Below are positions 7,141 through 13,394 of a stretch of 13,572 nt of DNA, piece by piece. Where the stretch lies: the NCBI GenBank assembly GCA_964531285.1, contig CAZHDI010000093.1, forward strand, positions 1 to 13,572, in the 5' to 3' direction. The notes under the pieces were generated by a model. That model saw nothing but the letters and a program-made list of their open reading frames with translations. It was not told where the DNA came from and did not search any database. A program made the position numbers and the translations under genes. Position 1 is the stretch's first letter, and every line of letters begins with the position of its first letter. Source of the stretch: CAZHDI01 sp964531285. GTDB taxonomy: Bacteria; Pseudomonadota; Alphaproteobacteria; JAJFIK01.

Positions 7141-7144
7141 GCTA
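7123..7144. promoter_or_regulatory. Operator-like overlapping palindromes
   Basis: Three alternating copies of the same half-site form two palindromes. TTGCTA-T-TAGCAA (7123-7135) is perfect apart from its centre base, and TAGCAAC-T-GTTGCTA (7130-7144) has 7-bp perfect arms. They cover the predicted transcription start of the minus-strand promoter, a position suited to a repressor. I cannot name the regulator, and no regulator gene is nearby. Confidence 0.5.
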
Positions 7145-7173
7145 TCAGTATCTATTCGGGATCCGGATGTCAA
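7145..7173 (-). promoter_or_regulatory. Putative minus-strand promoter for matB leader or small RNA
   Basis: A perfect -35 hexamer TTGACA (7168-7173) is followed by a poor -10 region: GATACT at 15-bp spacing (7147-7152) or TACTGA at 17 bp (7145-7150). Initiation would fall near 7137-7140. Two direct copies of TGGGTTGC (7214-7221 and 7232-7239) lie further upstream. Confidence is limited by the weak -10. Confidence 0.4.
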
Positions 7174-7386
7174 TAGTGTGACGGGTGTCAGCATGGGCAA
7201 ACGCACTCAAGGCTGGGTTGCCCTGAATGCATGGGTTGCAGAAGCGGGGGCGCTTGGCGGTGACGCGGAAAACCCCGCGGGCGGGAGCCTGCGGGGTGGG
7301 GGGTGCCACGCTGGTGATGGAGTTTGGACGCTAGCGCATGGTCAGGATCGTATCGCCGGGCCGGTCCATCGGTGCCCCGCCTGATC
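7174..7386. other. Non-coding stretch between the matB promoter region and the VOC gene
   Basis: I see no supported gene. A possible plus-strand frame from 7193 lacks a ribosome binding site and is Gly/Ala-rich without conserved features. The stretch holds the TGGGTTGC direct repeats (7214-7239) and the hairpin at 7272-7297. Confidence 0.4.
7269..7297 (-). terminator. Likely terminator of the VOC-protein transcript
   Basis: An 11-bp stem (7272-7282 with 7287-7297, one G-U pair) with a GGGA loop. On the minus strand it leads into a short TTTT (7269-7272, the first T being in the stem). It sits about 90 nt past the stop codon of the VOC gene. Confidence 0.6.
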
Positions 7387-7830
7387 TCAAAGCTGCCATA
7401 AGCCGTGCTGGATGCCGCCAAGGAAGTAGATGGCGAACATCCCGTGCCCGGGAATCTCGGTGGCCCGCATGGCAAAGTCCGCGCCCGCGGCCTCCGCGGC
7501 AGTCGTTGCCGCCTCGATATCGTCAACGAGCATATAAGGGCGGACCACCGGGGCCTCGTCGTCACGCATCGGTGCGCGCACACCAATGCGGCCGCCGCCG
7601 TCCAGCACCGCGATCCGCGCATTCCCGAACGCCGCCTCTGGCGCGCTGAAGGTCACGCCATGGTGCGCGGCGAGGGCAACGCATGTCTCGTCCACATTCG
7701 GGGTGACGATCTCGAGATAGTGGATGTGCATGGCGGCCTTTTCACCGGCGGTCGCGTCCTGTGCCGACACGGGTCCCACACAGGCAAACGCAGTCAATAT
7801 TACGGCGATAACGGCGGTAAAGCGGTTCAT
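7387..7830 (-). CDS. Exported VOC (glyoxalase/dioxygenase-fold) protein
   Basis: A 147-residue protein. The first 23 residues form a Sec signal peptide (basic MNR, hydrophobic core TAVIAVILTAFACVG, cleavage after VSA), so the mature protein is probably periplasmic. The rest is a single VOC domain of about 110 residues: first strand HIHYLEIVTP (35-44), FGNARIAVLDGGGRIGV (68-84), linker and strand VRPYMLVDDI (97-105), and the C-terminal GMFAIYFLGGIQHGLWQL (130-147), similar to the end of Cfp30B-like VOC domains. The usual C-terminal metal-binding glutamate is not evident, so catalysis is doubtful. The start at 7830 is chosen because it opens the signal peptide and follows GGGGG; the ATG at 7869 would bury the signal. 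It is transcribed in the same direction as the small genes to its right and has its own terminator. Confidence 0.8.
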   Translation of the reverse strand: MNRFTAVIAVILTAFACVGPVSAQDATAGEKAAMHIHYLEIVTPNVDETCVALAAHHGVTFSAPEAAFGNARIAVLDGGGRIGVRAPMRDDEAPVVRPYMLVDDIEAATTAAEAAGADFAMRATEIPGHGMFAIYFLGGIQHGLWQL

Positions 7831-7919
7831 GACGCCCCCATCAGCTTGTTCGATGAGGGAGCTAACCACAGGCCAAATGCTCGCGGAAGTGTTAAGCGCG
7901 CGTCCGCGGTACGCGCGGC

Positions 7920-8000
7920 TCAGTCGAAGCGGCCGAACTCGATGCGGTTCAGCAGGGCGAGAACCAGAATGAAAATGAGGATCGCATATATCGCTACCAT
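7920..8000 (-). CDS. 26-residue single-helix membrane peptide
   Basis: The translation is a short peptide: a hydrophobic helix (VAIYAILIFILVLALL, residues 2-17) followed by a polar tail NRIEFGRFD (18-26). AGGTGG lies 5 nt before the ATG at 8000, and the stop codon is the last three bases of a GC-rich hairpin (7895-7920). An alternating -35/-10-like pair TTGACT/TACCAA lies upstream at about 8030-8066, but it is weak. It probably inserts in the inner membrane with a cytoplasmic tail, as a small accessory subunit or regulator. I cannot assign a complex. It lies between the DUF2842 gene (109 bp upstream) and the VOC gene (89 bp downstream), on the same strand. The good ribosome site and coherent membrane pattern support it; the short length leaves room for chance. 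Confidence 0.6.
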   Translation of the reverse strand: MVAIYAILIFILVLALLNRIEFGRFD

Positions 8001-8109
8001 GGTGCCCACCTGGGAATAACGGTCAACTTGAATGCTTTGGTACTGCGCCGCTGGCGGCGAAGTCAATTGCCGCCGGATGCCGCGCCTGCGGTCGGTCTTC
8101 GATCTGCCG

Positions 8110-8313
8110 TCACGGGTCGGGGCGGTTCATCCACAGGATGAGACTGCGCACCGGGATCACCCAGACGATGCCCGCCACGGCGTAAAACAGGGTCTGGATC
8201 CAGATATTGTCCGGCAGAATGGCGGTGGCCAGGACCGAGGCCGCAAAAATATAGATAATCAGCCCGATGGTCAGCAGCAGGCTGCCGACGAATTTGCGTT
8301 GGCGGGTGGTCAT
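8110..8313 (-). CDS. DUF2842 family small membrane protein
   Basis: A 67-residue protein with two predicted helices (about 9-31 and 39-61), a basic N-terminus (MTTRQRKFVG) and the pattern LPDxxWIQTLFYAVAGIVWVIP in the second half. This matches the DUF2842 family of alphaproteobacteria; the function is unknown. AGGAAAGG lies about 9 nt before the ATG at 8313. The gene is divergent from ctaA/cox15 with about 124 bp between the starts, an arrangement that invites a shared regulatory region, although I see no convincing promoter there. A hairpin (8051-8076) lies 34 bp downstream, without a T tract. Confidence 0.85.
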   Translation of the reverse strand: MTTRQRKFVGSLLLTIGLIIYIFAASVLATAILPDNIWIQTLFYAVAGIVWVIPVRSLILWMNRPDP

Positions 8314-8437
8314 GGATCTGGCCTTTCCTGGCGGCGCGAACGCCCGGCCGTGCGGCCCCTGAGCGCGCCCGTCTTGCGGTGGCGGCTCCGCTCGGCTACC
8401 TCACAATTCAGTTGTCACCCTAGCTGCGAGAGCCGTC

Positions 8438-9559
8438 GTGAGCCAGACCATCGCCACCGATCCCATTGCCGCAGGCGCTTCGGCGCCGGTTCGTTCCCAG
8501 GCCGAGGACCGGCTGCGCCCGGTGGGCTGGTGGCTGATCGGCATGTGCGCGCTGCTCTTCACGATGATCGTGGTGGGCGGGGCCACGCGGCTCACCGAGT
8601 CCGGCTTGTCGATTACGGAATGGCAGCCGGTCACCGGGGTGGTCCCGCCGCTCACCGACGCGCAATGGGAAGCGGAGCTTGAGAAATATCGCCAGATCCC
8701 GGAATACCAACTGATCAACCGCGGCATGTCGATGGCCGACTTCAAGGTGATCTATTACTGGGAGTGGGGGCACCGGCTGCTCGGCCGCCTCATCGGTCTC
8801 GCCTTCGCCGCCGGATTTGCCTATTTCGCCTTCACGCGGCATTTGGGCCGCCCGCTGACGATCAAGCTTGCCGCCATGTTCCTCCTGGGCGGCCTTCAGG
8901 GAGCTTTGGGCTGGTATATGGTCCAAAGCGGGCTGGTCGACCGGGTCGACGTGAGCCAGTACCGGCTGTCGGCGCATCTGAGTCTGGCCTTCATCATTCT
9001 GGCCTTCATGTTCTGGGTCGCGCTCGACCTGCTTGCCGGGACCCGCGACCGGCCGAGCCGGGCACTGCCGGTCTACCGCGCGGCCGTCATCGTCACGGTG
9101 CTGATTGCCGTGCAGATCGTGCTGGGCGGGTTCGTTGCGGGCATGCGGGCGGGCTACACGTTCAACACCTGGCCGCTGATGGACGGTGCGTTCGTGCCGC
9201 CGGGCCTGTGGGCTTTCGATCCGTGGTATCTCGCGCCGTTCGAGGCGCCGGTGGCCGCGCAGTTTCTGCACCGCATGACCGCTTATGCCCTTGCGCTGGG
9301 TGTCGGCATCATGGCTGTCCTGGCGCTGCGCACGCCCTTGGGTCCAGGTGCGCGGCAGGCCGTCCATCTGCTGACGCTCGCCGTTCTGGCGCAGATCGTC
9401 CTTGGGATCTGGACCCTGCTCGCGGTGGTGCCGGTGTGGCTCGGTGTCATGCACCAGGGCGGGGCGGCGCTGGTGCTGTTCGCCGCGCTTAATGCGCTCC
9501 ATCGCCTGCGGCCGCTTTCAGCGGCACCAGCGCAGGGGCGGGCTGCTCGGGCGGCTTAG
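8438..9559 (+). CDS. ctaA: Heme A synthase (Cox15/CtaA)
   Basis: A 373-residue inner-membrane protein that oxidises the C8 methyl of heme O to a formyl group, giving heme A for cytochrome c oxidase. It has eight hydrophobic helices in two similar halves. The four heme-ligand histidines are in their usual contexts: H112 (EWGHRLLGR), H180 (YRLSAHLSLAF), H278 (QFLHRMTAY) and H339 (GVMHQGGAA). The N-terminal VGGATRLTESGLSITEWQPVTG block (46-67) is characteristic of the Cox15-type (alphaproteobacterial and mitochondrial) group, which lacks the cysteine pairs of Bacillus CtaA. The start is GTG at 8438 with a weak GAGAG upstream; the next Met falls inside the first helix. No oxidase subunit genes are visible in the window. 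The last 71 bp overlap the convergent kinase gene. Confidence 0.96.
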   Translation: MSQTIATDPIAAGASAPVRSQAEDRLRPVGWWLIGMCALLFTMIVVGGATRLTESGLSITEWQPVTGVVPPLTDAQWEAELEKYRQIPEYQLINRGMSMADFKVIYYWEWGHRLLGRLIGLAFAAGFAYFAFTRHLGRPLTIKLAAMFLLGGLQGALGWYMVQSGLVDRVDVSQYRLSAHLSLAFIILAFMFWVALDLLAGTRDRPSRALPVYRAAVIVTVLIAVQIVLGGFVAGMRAGYTFNTWPLMDGAFVPPGLWAFDPWYLAPFEAPVAAQFLHRMTAYALALGVGIMAVLALRTPLGPGARQAVHLLTLAVLAQIVLGIWTLLAVVPVWLGVMHQGGAALVLFAALNALHRLRPLSAAPAQGRAARAA

Positions 9560-11384
9560 ACCCGACCGGCGGCGCCGTCTTGCGACCGGTTCCGGTCAGG
9601 GCGTCGATCTTGGCGATCAGCGCTTCGAAATCGACCGGCTTTGACAGGAAGTCGTCCATTCCAGCATCGAGATAGGCTTGGCGCTGGCCGGACATGGTGT
9701 CGGCGGTCAGGGCCACGATGGGAATGCCGGCATAGTCCGCCCCGCTGGCGCGGATGGCCTGGGCCGCTTCGATCCCGCCCATGCGCGGCATATGCCCGTC
9801 CAGCAGCACCAAATCGAAAGGCGCCTGTTTGAGCGCCTCCAGCGCCTCGACCCCGGTCTCAACGAGATGGCACTGGTAGCCCGACCGCTGAAGCAGGGTT
9901 TCGATCAGCAACTGGTTGGTGGCGTTATCTTCGGCGACCAGGATCCGTTTGCCGGCCTCGGCCAGCATGACCGGCACGATGGTCTCGGCCTCGTTTGCCA
10001 GCGGCACGCGGGAATGGTCCCGGTCGAGCCGCACGGTGAACCAGAAGGTGCTGCCCTTGCCGACCGTCGAAGTCACGCCGATTTCGCCGCCCATCAGTTC
10101 ACTGAGCTTCCGGCAGATTGCAAGACCGAGGCCGGTGCCGCCGAACTCCCGGGTGGTGGACATGTCGGCTTGACGGAACCGCTCGAAGACATTGGGCAGC
10201 ACCTCGGCGGGTATGCCGATGCCGGTGTCGGTCACGGCAAAGCGCAGCAGGGTCGCGGCGTCGGTCTCCTCCTCGGTCCGCACATCGACGGTGATGCCGC
10301 CCTTGGGGGTGAATTTCAGGGCATTGCCAATGAGGTTGAGCAGGATCTGGCGCAGCCGCACCTTGTCGCCGATGAAAGCGTCATGGACGCCCGGATCGAC
10401 ATGGGCTTCCAGCGTCAAACCGCGCTCGCTGGCCACGCTCGACTGCATGTCCAGAACATCCTCGATCACCGCACGGACCGATAACGGCGTCTGCTCAAGC
10501 TCCATGGCTTCGGCCTCGATCTTCGAGATGTCGAGGACATCGTTGAGCAGGGCCAGAAGCGCCTCGCCGGACGCGTTGATCTTGTCGGCATAAATGCTGG
10601 CTTTGTCATCCTCCGAGATATCCCGCAGCAGGCGCGCAAAGCCCAGCACGCCATTGAGCGGTGTGCGAAGTTCATGGCTCATATTGGCCAGGAAGGTCGA
10701 TTTGGCTTCCGAAGCGCGCTGGGCCGCGGCGCGGGCCTCTTCCACGTCGCGCAGGATCTTGTTGTAGAACACCGCGAAACACATGGTCGCCAGATAAAGC
10801 GAAAAGGCGGCGATCGAAGCGTAGACCGCATGCGTCCATTGCTCGGCGGCCATCCGGTGATCGTTCGCATTCGGATCGGTGATCTGGCTGATCGCCGGGA
10901 GGGTCAAGCAATAGGCCATGACGATCACGGTTCCGATCGTCGCGGCGCGGGCCGAGATGAACAATCCGAACAGCACGGGCAGCGCCACGACGATGAAGAT
11001 GTTGGGCGAATAGATCCCAAACTTGAACAGCGCGAACGGCAGAAGGCCGGTCATGATCACGCCGAGAAACCACCAGCCGCCGACGGTGACGGACCGGGTC
11101 CAGCGGATCAGAACCGGTGTCAGCCCTTCCAGAAGCGAAACAAGGGCCGGCAGGATAATGCTGAGGGCGCTGACAACCGGATCGGCATAGGGCGTGATCG
11201 TGCCCGTGAGTTCCTCGAAGGCATGAAGGATCGTCAGGCCCAGGCCGAGCACCATGCCGGCGGGCGCGCATACGCTCAGCAGACGCCCGCGCAGGCGCGT
11301 CACCTCGTCGGTCGCCGCCGGGTCGAGATTGAGGAAGGCGTCGATCCGGGCCAGCCAGGCCGACGTGTCGAGGGCCAGTCGCAT
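9489..11384 (-). CDS. Membrane-bound hybrid histidine kinase with receiver domain
   Basis: A 631-residue sensor kinase. Residues about 35-207 contain six hydrophobic helices forming a membrane sensor with no periplasmic domain of note. A short coiled linker (210-228) leads to HisKA with phospho-acceptor H237 (NMSHELRTPLNG), then an ATPase domain with the N box (N350, N354), the G1 motif DTGIG (D386) and the G2 motif GGTGLGLAI (415-423). A receiver domain (479-598) has the acidic pair E485-D486, phospho-acceptor D529 (LLDGHMPRMGG), T560 and K582. There is no HPt domain, so a separate phosphotransfer protein is expected elsewhere. The signal is unknown. Start: GGAG lies 5 nt before the ATG at 11384, inside a hairpin. 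The proline/alanine-rich tail (about 609-631) lies entirely in the part overlapping ctaA. It may be cotranscribed with the CoA-binding gene, 85 bp upstream. Confidence 0.93.
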   Translation of the reverse strand: MRLALDTSAWLARIDAFLNLDPAATDEVTRLRGRLLSVCAPAGMVLGLGLTILHAFEELTGTITPYADPVVSALSIILPALVSLLEGLTPVLIRWTRSVTVGGWWFLGVIMTGLLPFALFKFGIYSPNIFIVVALPVLFGLFISARAATIGTVIVMAYCLTLPAISQITDPNANDHRMAAEQWTHAVYASIAAFSLYLATMCFAVFYNKILRDVEEARAAAQRASEAKSTFLANMSHELRTPLNGVLGFARLLRDISEDDKASIYADKINASGEALLALLNDVLDISKIEAEAMELEQTPLSVRAVIEDVLDMQSSVASERGLTLEAHVDPGVHDAFIGDKVRLRQILLNLIGNALKFTPKGGITVDVRTEEETDAATLLRFAVTDTGIGIPAEVLPNVFERFRQADMSTTREFGGTGLGLAICRKLSELMGGEIGVTSTVGKGSTFWFTVRLDRDHSRVPLANEAETIVPVMLAEAGKRILVAEDNATNQLLIETLLQRSGYQCHLVETGVEALEALKQAPFDLVLLDGHMPRMGGIEAAQAIRASGADYAGIPIVALTADTMSGQRQAYLDAGMDDFLSKPVDFEALIAKIDALTGTGRKTAPPVGSKPPEQPAPALVPLKAAAGDGAH

Positions 11385-11387
11385 GGG

Positions 11388-11417
11388 GGCTCCACACCGC
11401 CAAGAGTGTCAGGAGCC
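11388..11417 (-). promoter_or_regulatory. Hairpin enclosing the kinase ribosome binding site
   Basis: On the minus strand GGCTCC and ACAC (separated by a TG bulge) pair with GTGT and GGAGCC around an 8-nt loop. The GGAG that would bind the ribosome for the kinase start at 11384 is inside the lower stem, and only four bases separate the stem from the ATG. This could lower or condition translation. Confidence 0.5.
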
Positions 11418-11469
11418 TAGCCTAGCGCGGAGCCGTTCACCAACTCCTAAAGCCATGATCTAACGGCGG

Positions 11470-11895
11470 CTACTCGAGACCGAGGCGGGCGATCTCGATG
11501 CGCGGGCAGCGGTTCATGATGACCGTGAGGCCGGCGGCTTGGGCCCGGGCGGCGGCGGCATCGTCGCGCACACCCAGTTGCATCCATATGACGCTTGCCC
11601 CGATGGCAATGGCCTCGTCGGCCACGGCTCCGGCGTCCTCGGACCGGCGGAAGATATCCACCATGTCCACGGGCTCGCCAATGGCGGCCAGGCTGGCGGC
11701 CACCGGCTGGTCGAGGAGGGTTTGCCCCGCAAGCGCCGGATTGACCGGGATCACCCGATAGCCGCGCGCCAGCAGAAACGCCATAACCCCGTGGGACGGC
11801 CGGCTCGGCTTGTCCGACGCTCCCACCAGCGCAATGGTGCGCACATCGCGCAGGACCGTCTCCAGCAGGGCGTCGTCATACTGCAGATCATCCAT
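11470..11895 (-). CDS. CoA-binding protein, YccU type
   Basis: A 141-residue single Rossmann-like CoA-binding domain. Seen: RTIALVGASDKPSRPSHGVM (19-38, nucleotide-binding loop), ARGYRVIPVNP (43-52), the strand VDMVDIFRRSE (76-86), SVIWMQLGVRDD (101-112) and the closing NRCPRIE (128-134). All are standard for the short CoA_binding_2 family related to the N-terminal part of succinyl-CoA synthetase alpha. The domain binds CoA in related structures; the cellular role is not established. The start at 11895 is favoured by GAGG 6 nt upstream, and an upstream in-frame ATG at 11991 would overlap the crotonase gene. It lies 40 bp behind the crotonase on the same strand, so cotranscription is likely. 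Confidence 0.9.
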   Translation of the reverse strand: MDDLQYDDALLETVLRDVRTIALVGASDKPSRPSHGVMAFLLARGYRVIPVNPALAGQTLLDQPVAASLAAIGEPVDMVDIFRRSEDAGAVADEAIAIGASVIWMQLGVRDDAAAARAQAAGLTVIMNRCPRIEIARLGLE

Positions 11896-11935
11896 TGGGG
11901 GCCTCAATGGCGATTTCCCGTAGGGCCGGTCCGGC

Positions 11936-12739
11936 TCAATCCCAGGACGGATCGCGCTTGTCGAGAAACGCGCCGATGCCCTCGGCCGCATGGGGATCCA
12001 TCATGTTCCGGGTCATAATATCGGCGGTGTAAGCATACGCATCGTTAAGCGGCATCTCGGCCTGGGCATAAAAGGCGGCCTTGCCGCTCGCCACGATGCG
12101 CGACGACTTGGACGCGATGGTGTGGGCAAGGCTCAAGGCTTCGGCGCCGACGCTGTCGGGCGCGACCACGCGGTTGACCAGCCCGAGGCGCTGGGCCGTT
12201 TCGGCATCGGCCATCTCGCCGGTGAGCAGCATTTCCATGGCGGCCTTGCGGGACAGGTTCCGGCTCAAGGCGACCATCGGCGTTGAGCAGAACAGACCGA
12301 TATTGACCCCGGGCGTGGCGAAGCGGGCGTCGCGGGCGGCCACCGCCAGATCGCAGGTCGCCACCAGCTGACATCCTGCCGCCGTCGCGATGCCGTGAAC
12401 CGCGGCGATGACGGGCTGGGGCAGGGCGATGATCGCCTGCATAAGGTCCGCGCATTGTGCGAACAGCCGGGCATAGGTGTCTCGCCCGCCGTCGGGGGCC
12501 TCGCGCGCGGCCATCAGTTCCTTGAGGTCGTGACCGGCACAAAAGGCCGGTCCTTCGCCGGACAGGATCACGGCCTTGACCGCCGGATCGGTCTTGATCC
12601 GCTCGAGCGCCGCCATCAACGCGCTCATCATCGCGGCCGACAGGGCATTGCGCGCCTTGGGCCGGTTCAGGGTCAGGCTGGCCACGGCGCCGATGCGCCG
12701 CTCAAGAACAAGACCGGGCTCGGCTGGCGTTGTGGTCAT
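11936..12739 (-). CDS. Enoyl-CoA hydratase/isomerase family protein, ECHDC3-like
   Basis: A 267-residue crotonase-fold protein. Seen: oxyanion-hole segment AFCAGHDLKEL (65-75), then HGIATAAGCQLVATCDLAVA (115-134) and ARFATPGVNIGLFCSTPMVALSR (138-160). These blocks match the ECHDC3-like group. Positions that carry the two catalytic glutamates in classical enoyl-CoA hydratase hold Gln (Q124) and Gly (G144), so hydratase activity is unlikely; a different acyl-CoA reaction or a binding role is possible. The start at 12739 is chosen because the fold begins there and AAGGG lies about 9 nt upstream; the in-frame ATG at 12853 would add 38 residues of unlikely sequence and run into the rplM promoter. 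The gene is divergent from rplM and heads the pair with the CoA-binding gene. Confidence 0.9.
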   Translation of the reverse strand: MTTTPAEPGLVLERRIGAVASLTLNRPKARNALSAAMMSALMAALERIKTDPAVKAVILSGEGPAFCAGHDLKELMAAREAPDGGRDTYARLFAQCADLMQAIIALPQPVIAAVHGIATAAGCQLVATCDLAVAARDARFATPGVNIGLFCSTPMVALSRNLSRKAAMEMLLTGEMADAETAQRLGLVNRVVAPDSVGAEALSLAHTIASKSSRIVASGKAAFYAQAEMPLNDAYAYTADIMTRNMMDPHAAEGIGAFLDKRDPSWD

Positions 12740-12822
12740 GATGATCGCCCTTTTCGATGTGGTAAAATGATACCGCAGCTCTGAAAGCCAGCCATTCCGC
12801 GGGGTTGGGGGCGTCAAAGCGC

Positions 12823-12851
12823 TTGACTTGGGCGCGCCCGGCCCGTAAATC
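12823..12851 (+). promoter_or_regulatory. Promoter of the rplM-rpsI operon
   Basis: -35 TTGACT (12823-12828), a 17-bp spacer and -10 TAAATC (12846-12851). Initiation would fall near 12858, about 70 nt before the rplM ATG. A 15-bp inverted repeat GTCAA-N5-TTGAC (12813-12827) overlaps the -35, and its left arm is a TTGAC on the opposite strand, pointing toward the crotonase gene. Confidence 0.65.
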
Positions 12852-12929
12852 ACCGGCTTCCGAGATACCCGGCGCGCGCGGCTTCAGGCTGAGCGCATGG
12901 CGCCGGCGGATCCTGACAGGGATACAGAC

Positions 12930-13394
12930 ATGAAAACCTACAACATCAAGACCGGCGAGGCCGACAAGAAGTGGGTCCTCATCGACGCCGAAGGCGTCGT
13001 GGTCGGCCGGCTGGCGTCGTTCATCGCCATGCGCCTGCGCGGCAAGCACCGGCCGGATTATACGCCCCATGTGGATTGCGGCGACAATGTCATTGTGATC
13101 AACGCGGACAAGGTCCTGCTCACCGGCAACAAGCGCACCGACAAGACCTATTACTGGCACACCGGCTATCCCGGCGGGATCAAGGAGCGCAAGGCGTTCC
13201 AACTGCTGGACGGCAAGTTTCCCGAGCGGGTGGTGGAAAAGGCGGTCAAGCGCATGCTGCCCATCGGCCCCCTGGCGCGGCGCCAGTTCTCGAACCTGCG
13301 CGTTTATGCCGGGACCGAGCATCCCCATGAAGCCCAGCAGCCCGAGGTTCTCGAATTCGCTGGCCGCAACGTCAAAAACACGGTGAGAGCATAA
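12930..13394 (+). CDS. rplM: 50S ribosomal protein L13
   Basis: A 154-residue protein; L13 is usually about 142-157 residues. It binds 23S rRNA and is an early assembly protein of the large subunit. Family blocks seen: KKWVLIDAEGVVVGRLAS (13-30), LRGKHRPDYTPHVDCGDNVIVINA (36-59), KTYYWHTGYPGGIK (72-85), the VEKAVKRMLPIGPLARRQFSNLRVYAG block (102-128), and H131PH. The start at 12930 is the family start (MKTYNIK) with AGGG about 9 nt upstream; an in-frame ATG at 12897 adds an acidic 11-residue stretch and is less likely. The last base of the stop codon is the first base of the rpsI ATG, so the two are translationally coupled. Confidence 0.97.
   Translation: MKTYNIKTGEADKKWVLIDAEGVVVGRLASFIAMRLRGKHRPDYTPHVDCGDNVIVINADKVLLTGNKRTDKTYYWHTGYPGGIKERKAFQLLDGKFPERVVEKAVKRMLPIGPLARRQFSNLRVYAGTEHPHEAQQPEVLEFAGRNVKNTVRA

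Noticed and set aside
7193..7384. Possible small plus-strand gene starting MGKRTQGW
   Set aside because: No ribosome binding site, Gly-rich low-information sequence, and it runs across the minus-strand terminator hairpin.
8051..8076. 8-bp hairpin after the DUF2842 gene as intrinsic terminator
   Set aside because: No T tract follows on the minus strand and one pair is a wobble; it may only slow polymerase.
8420..9502. Minus-strand open frame opposite ctaA
   Set aside because: ctaA is certain from its four histidine motifs; the opposite translation is a charged mirror artefact.
9678..11420. Plus-strand open frames opposite the histidine kinase
   Set aside because: The kinase motifs on the minus strand are complete; the plus frames are fragmentary and have no domains.
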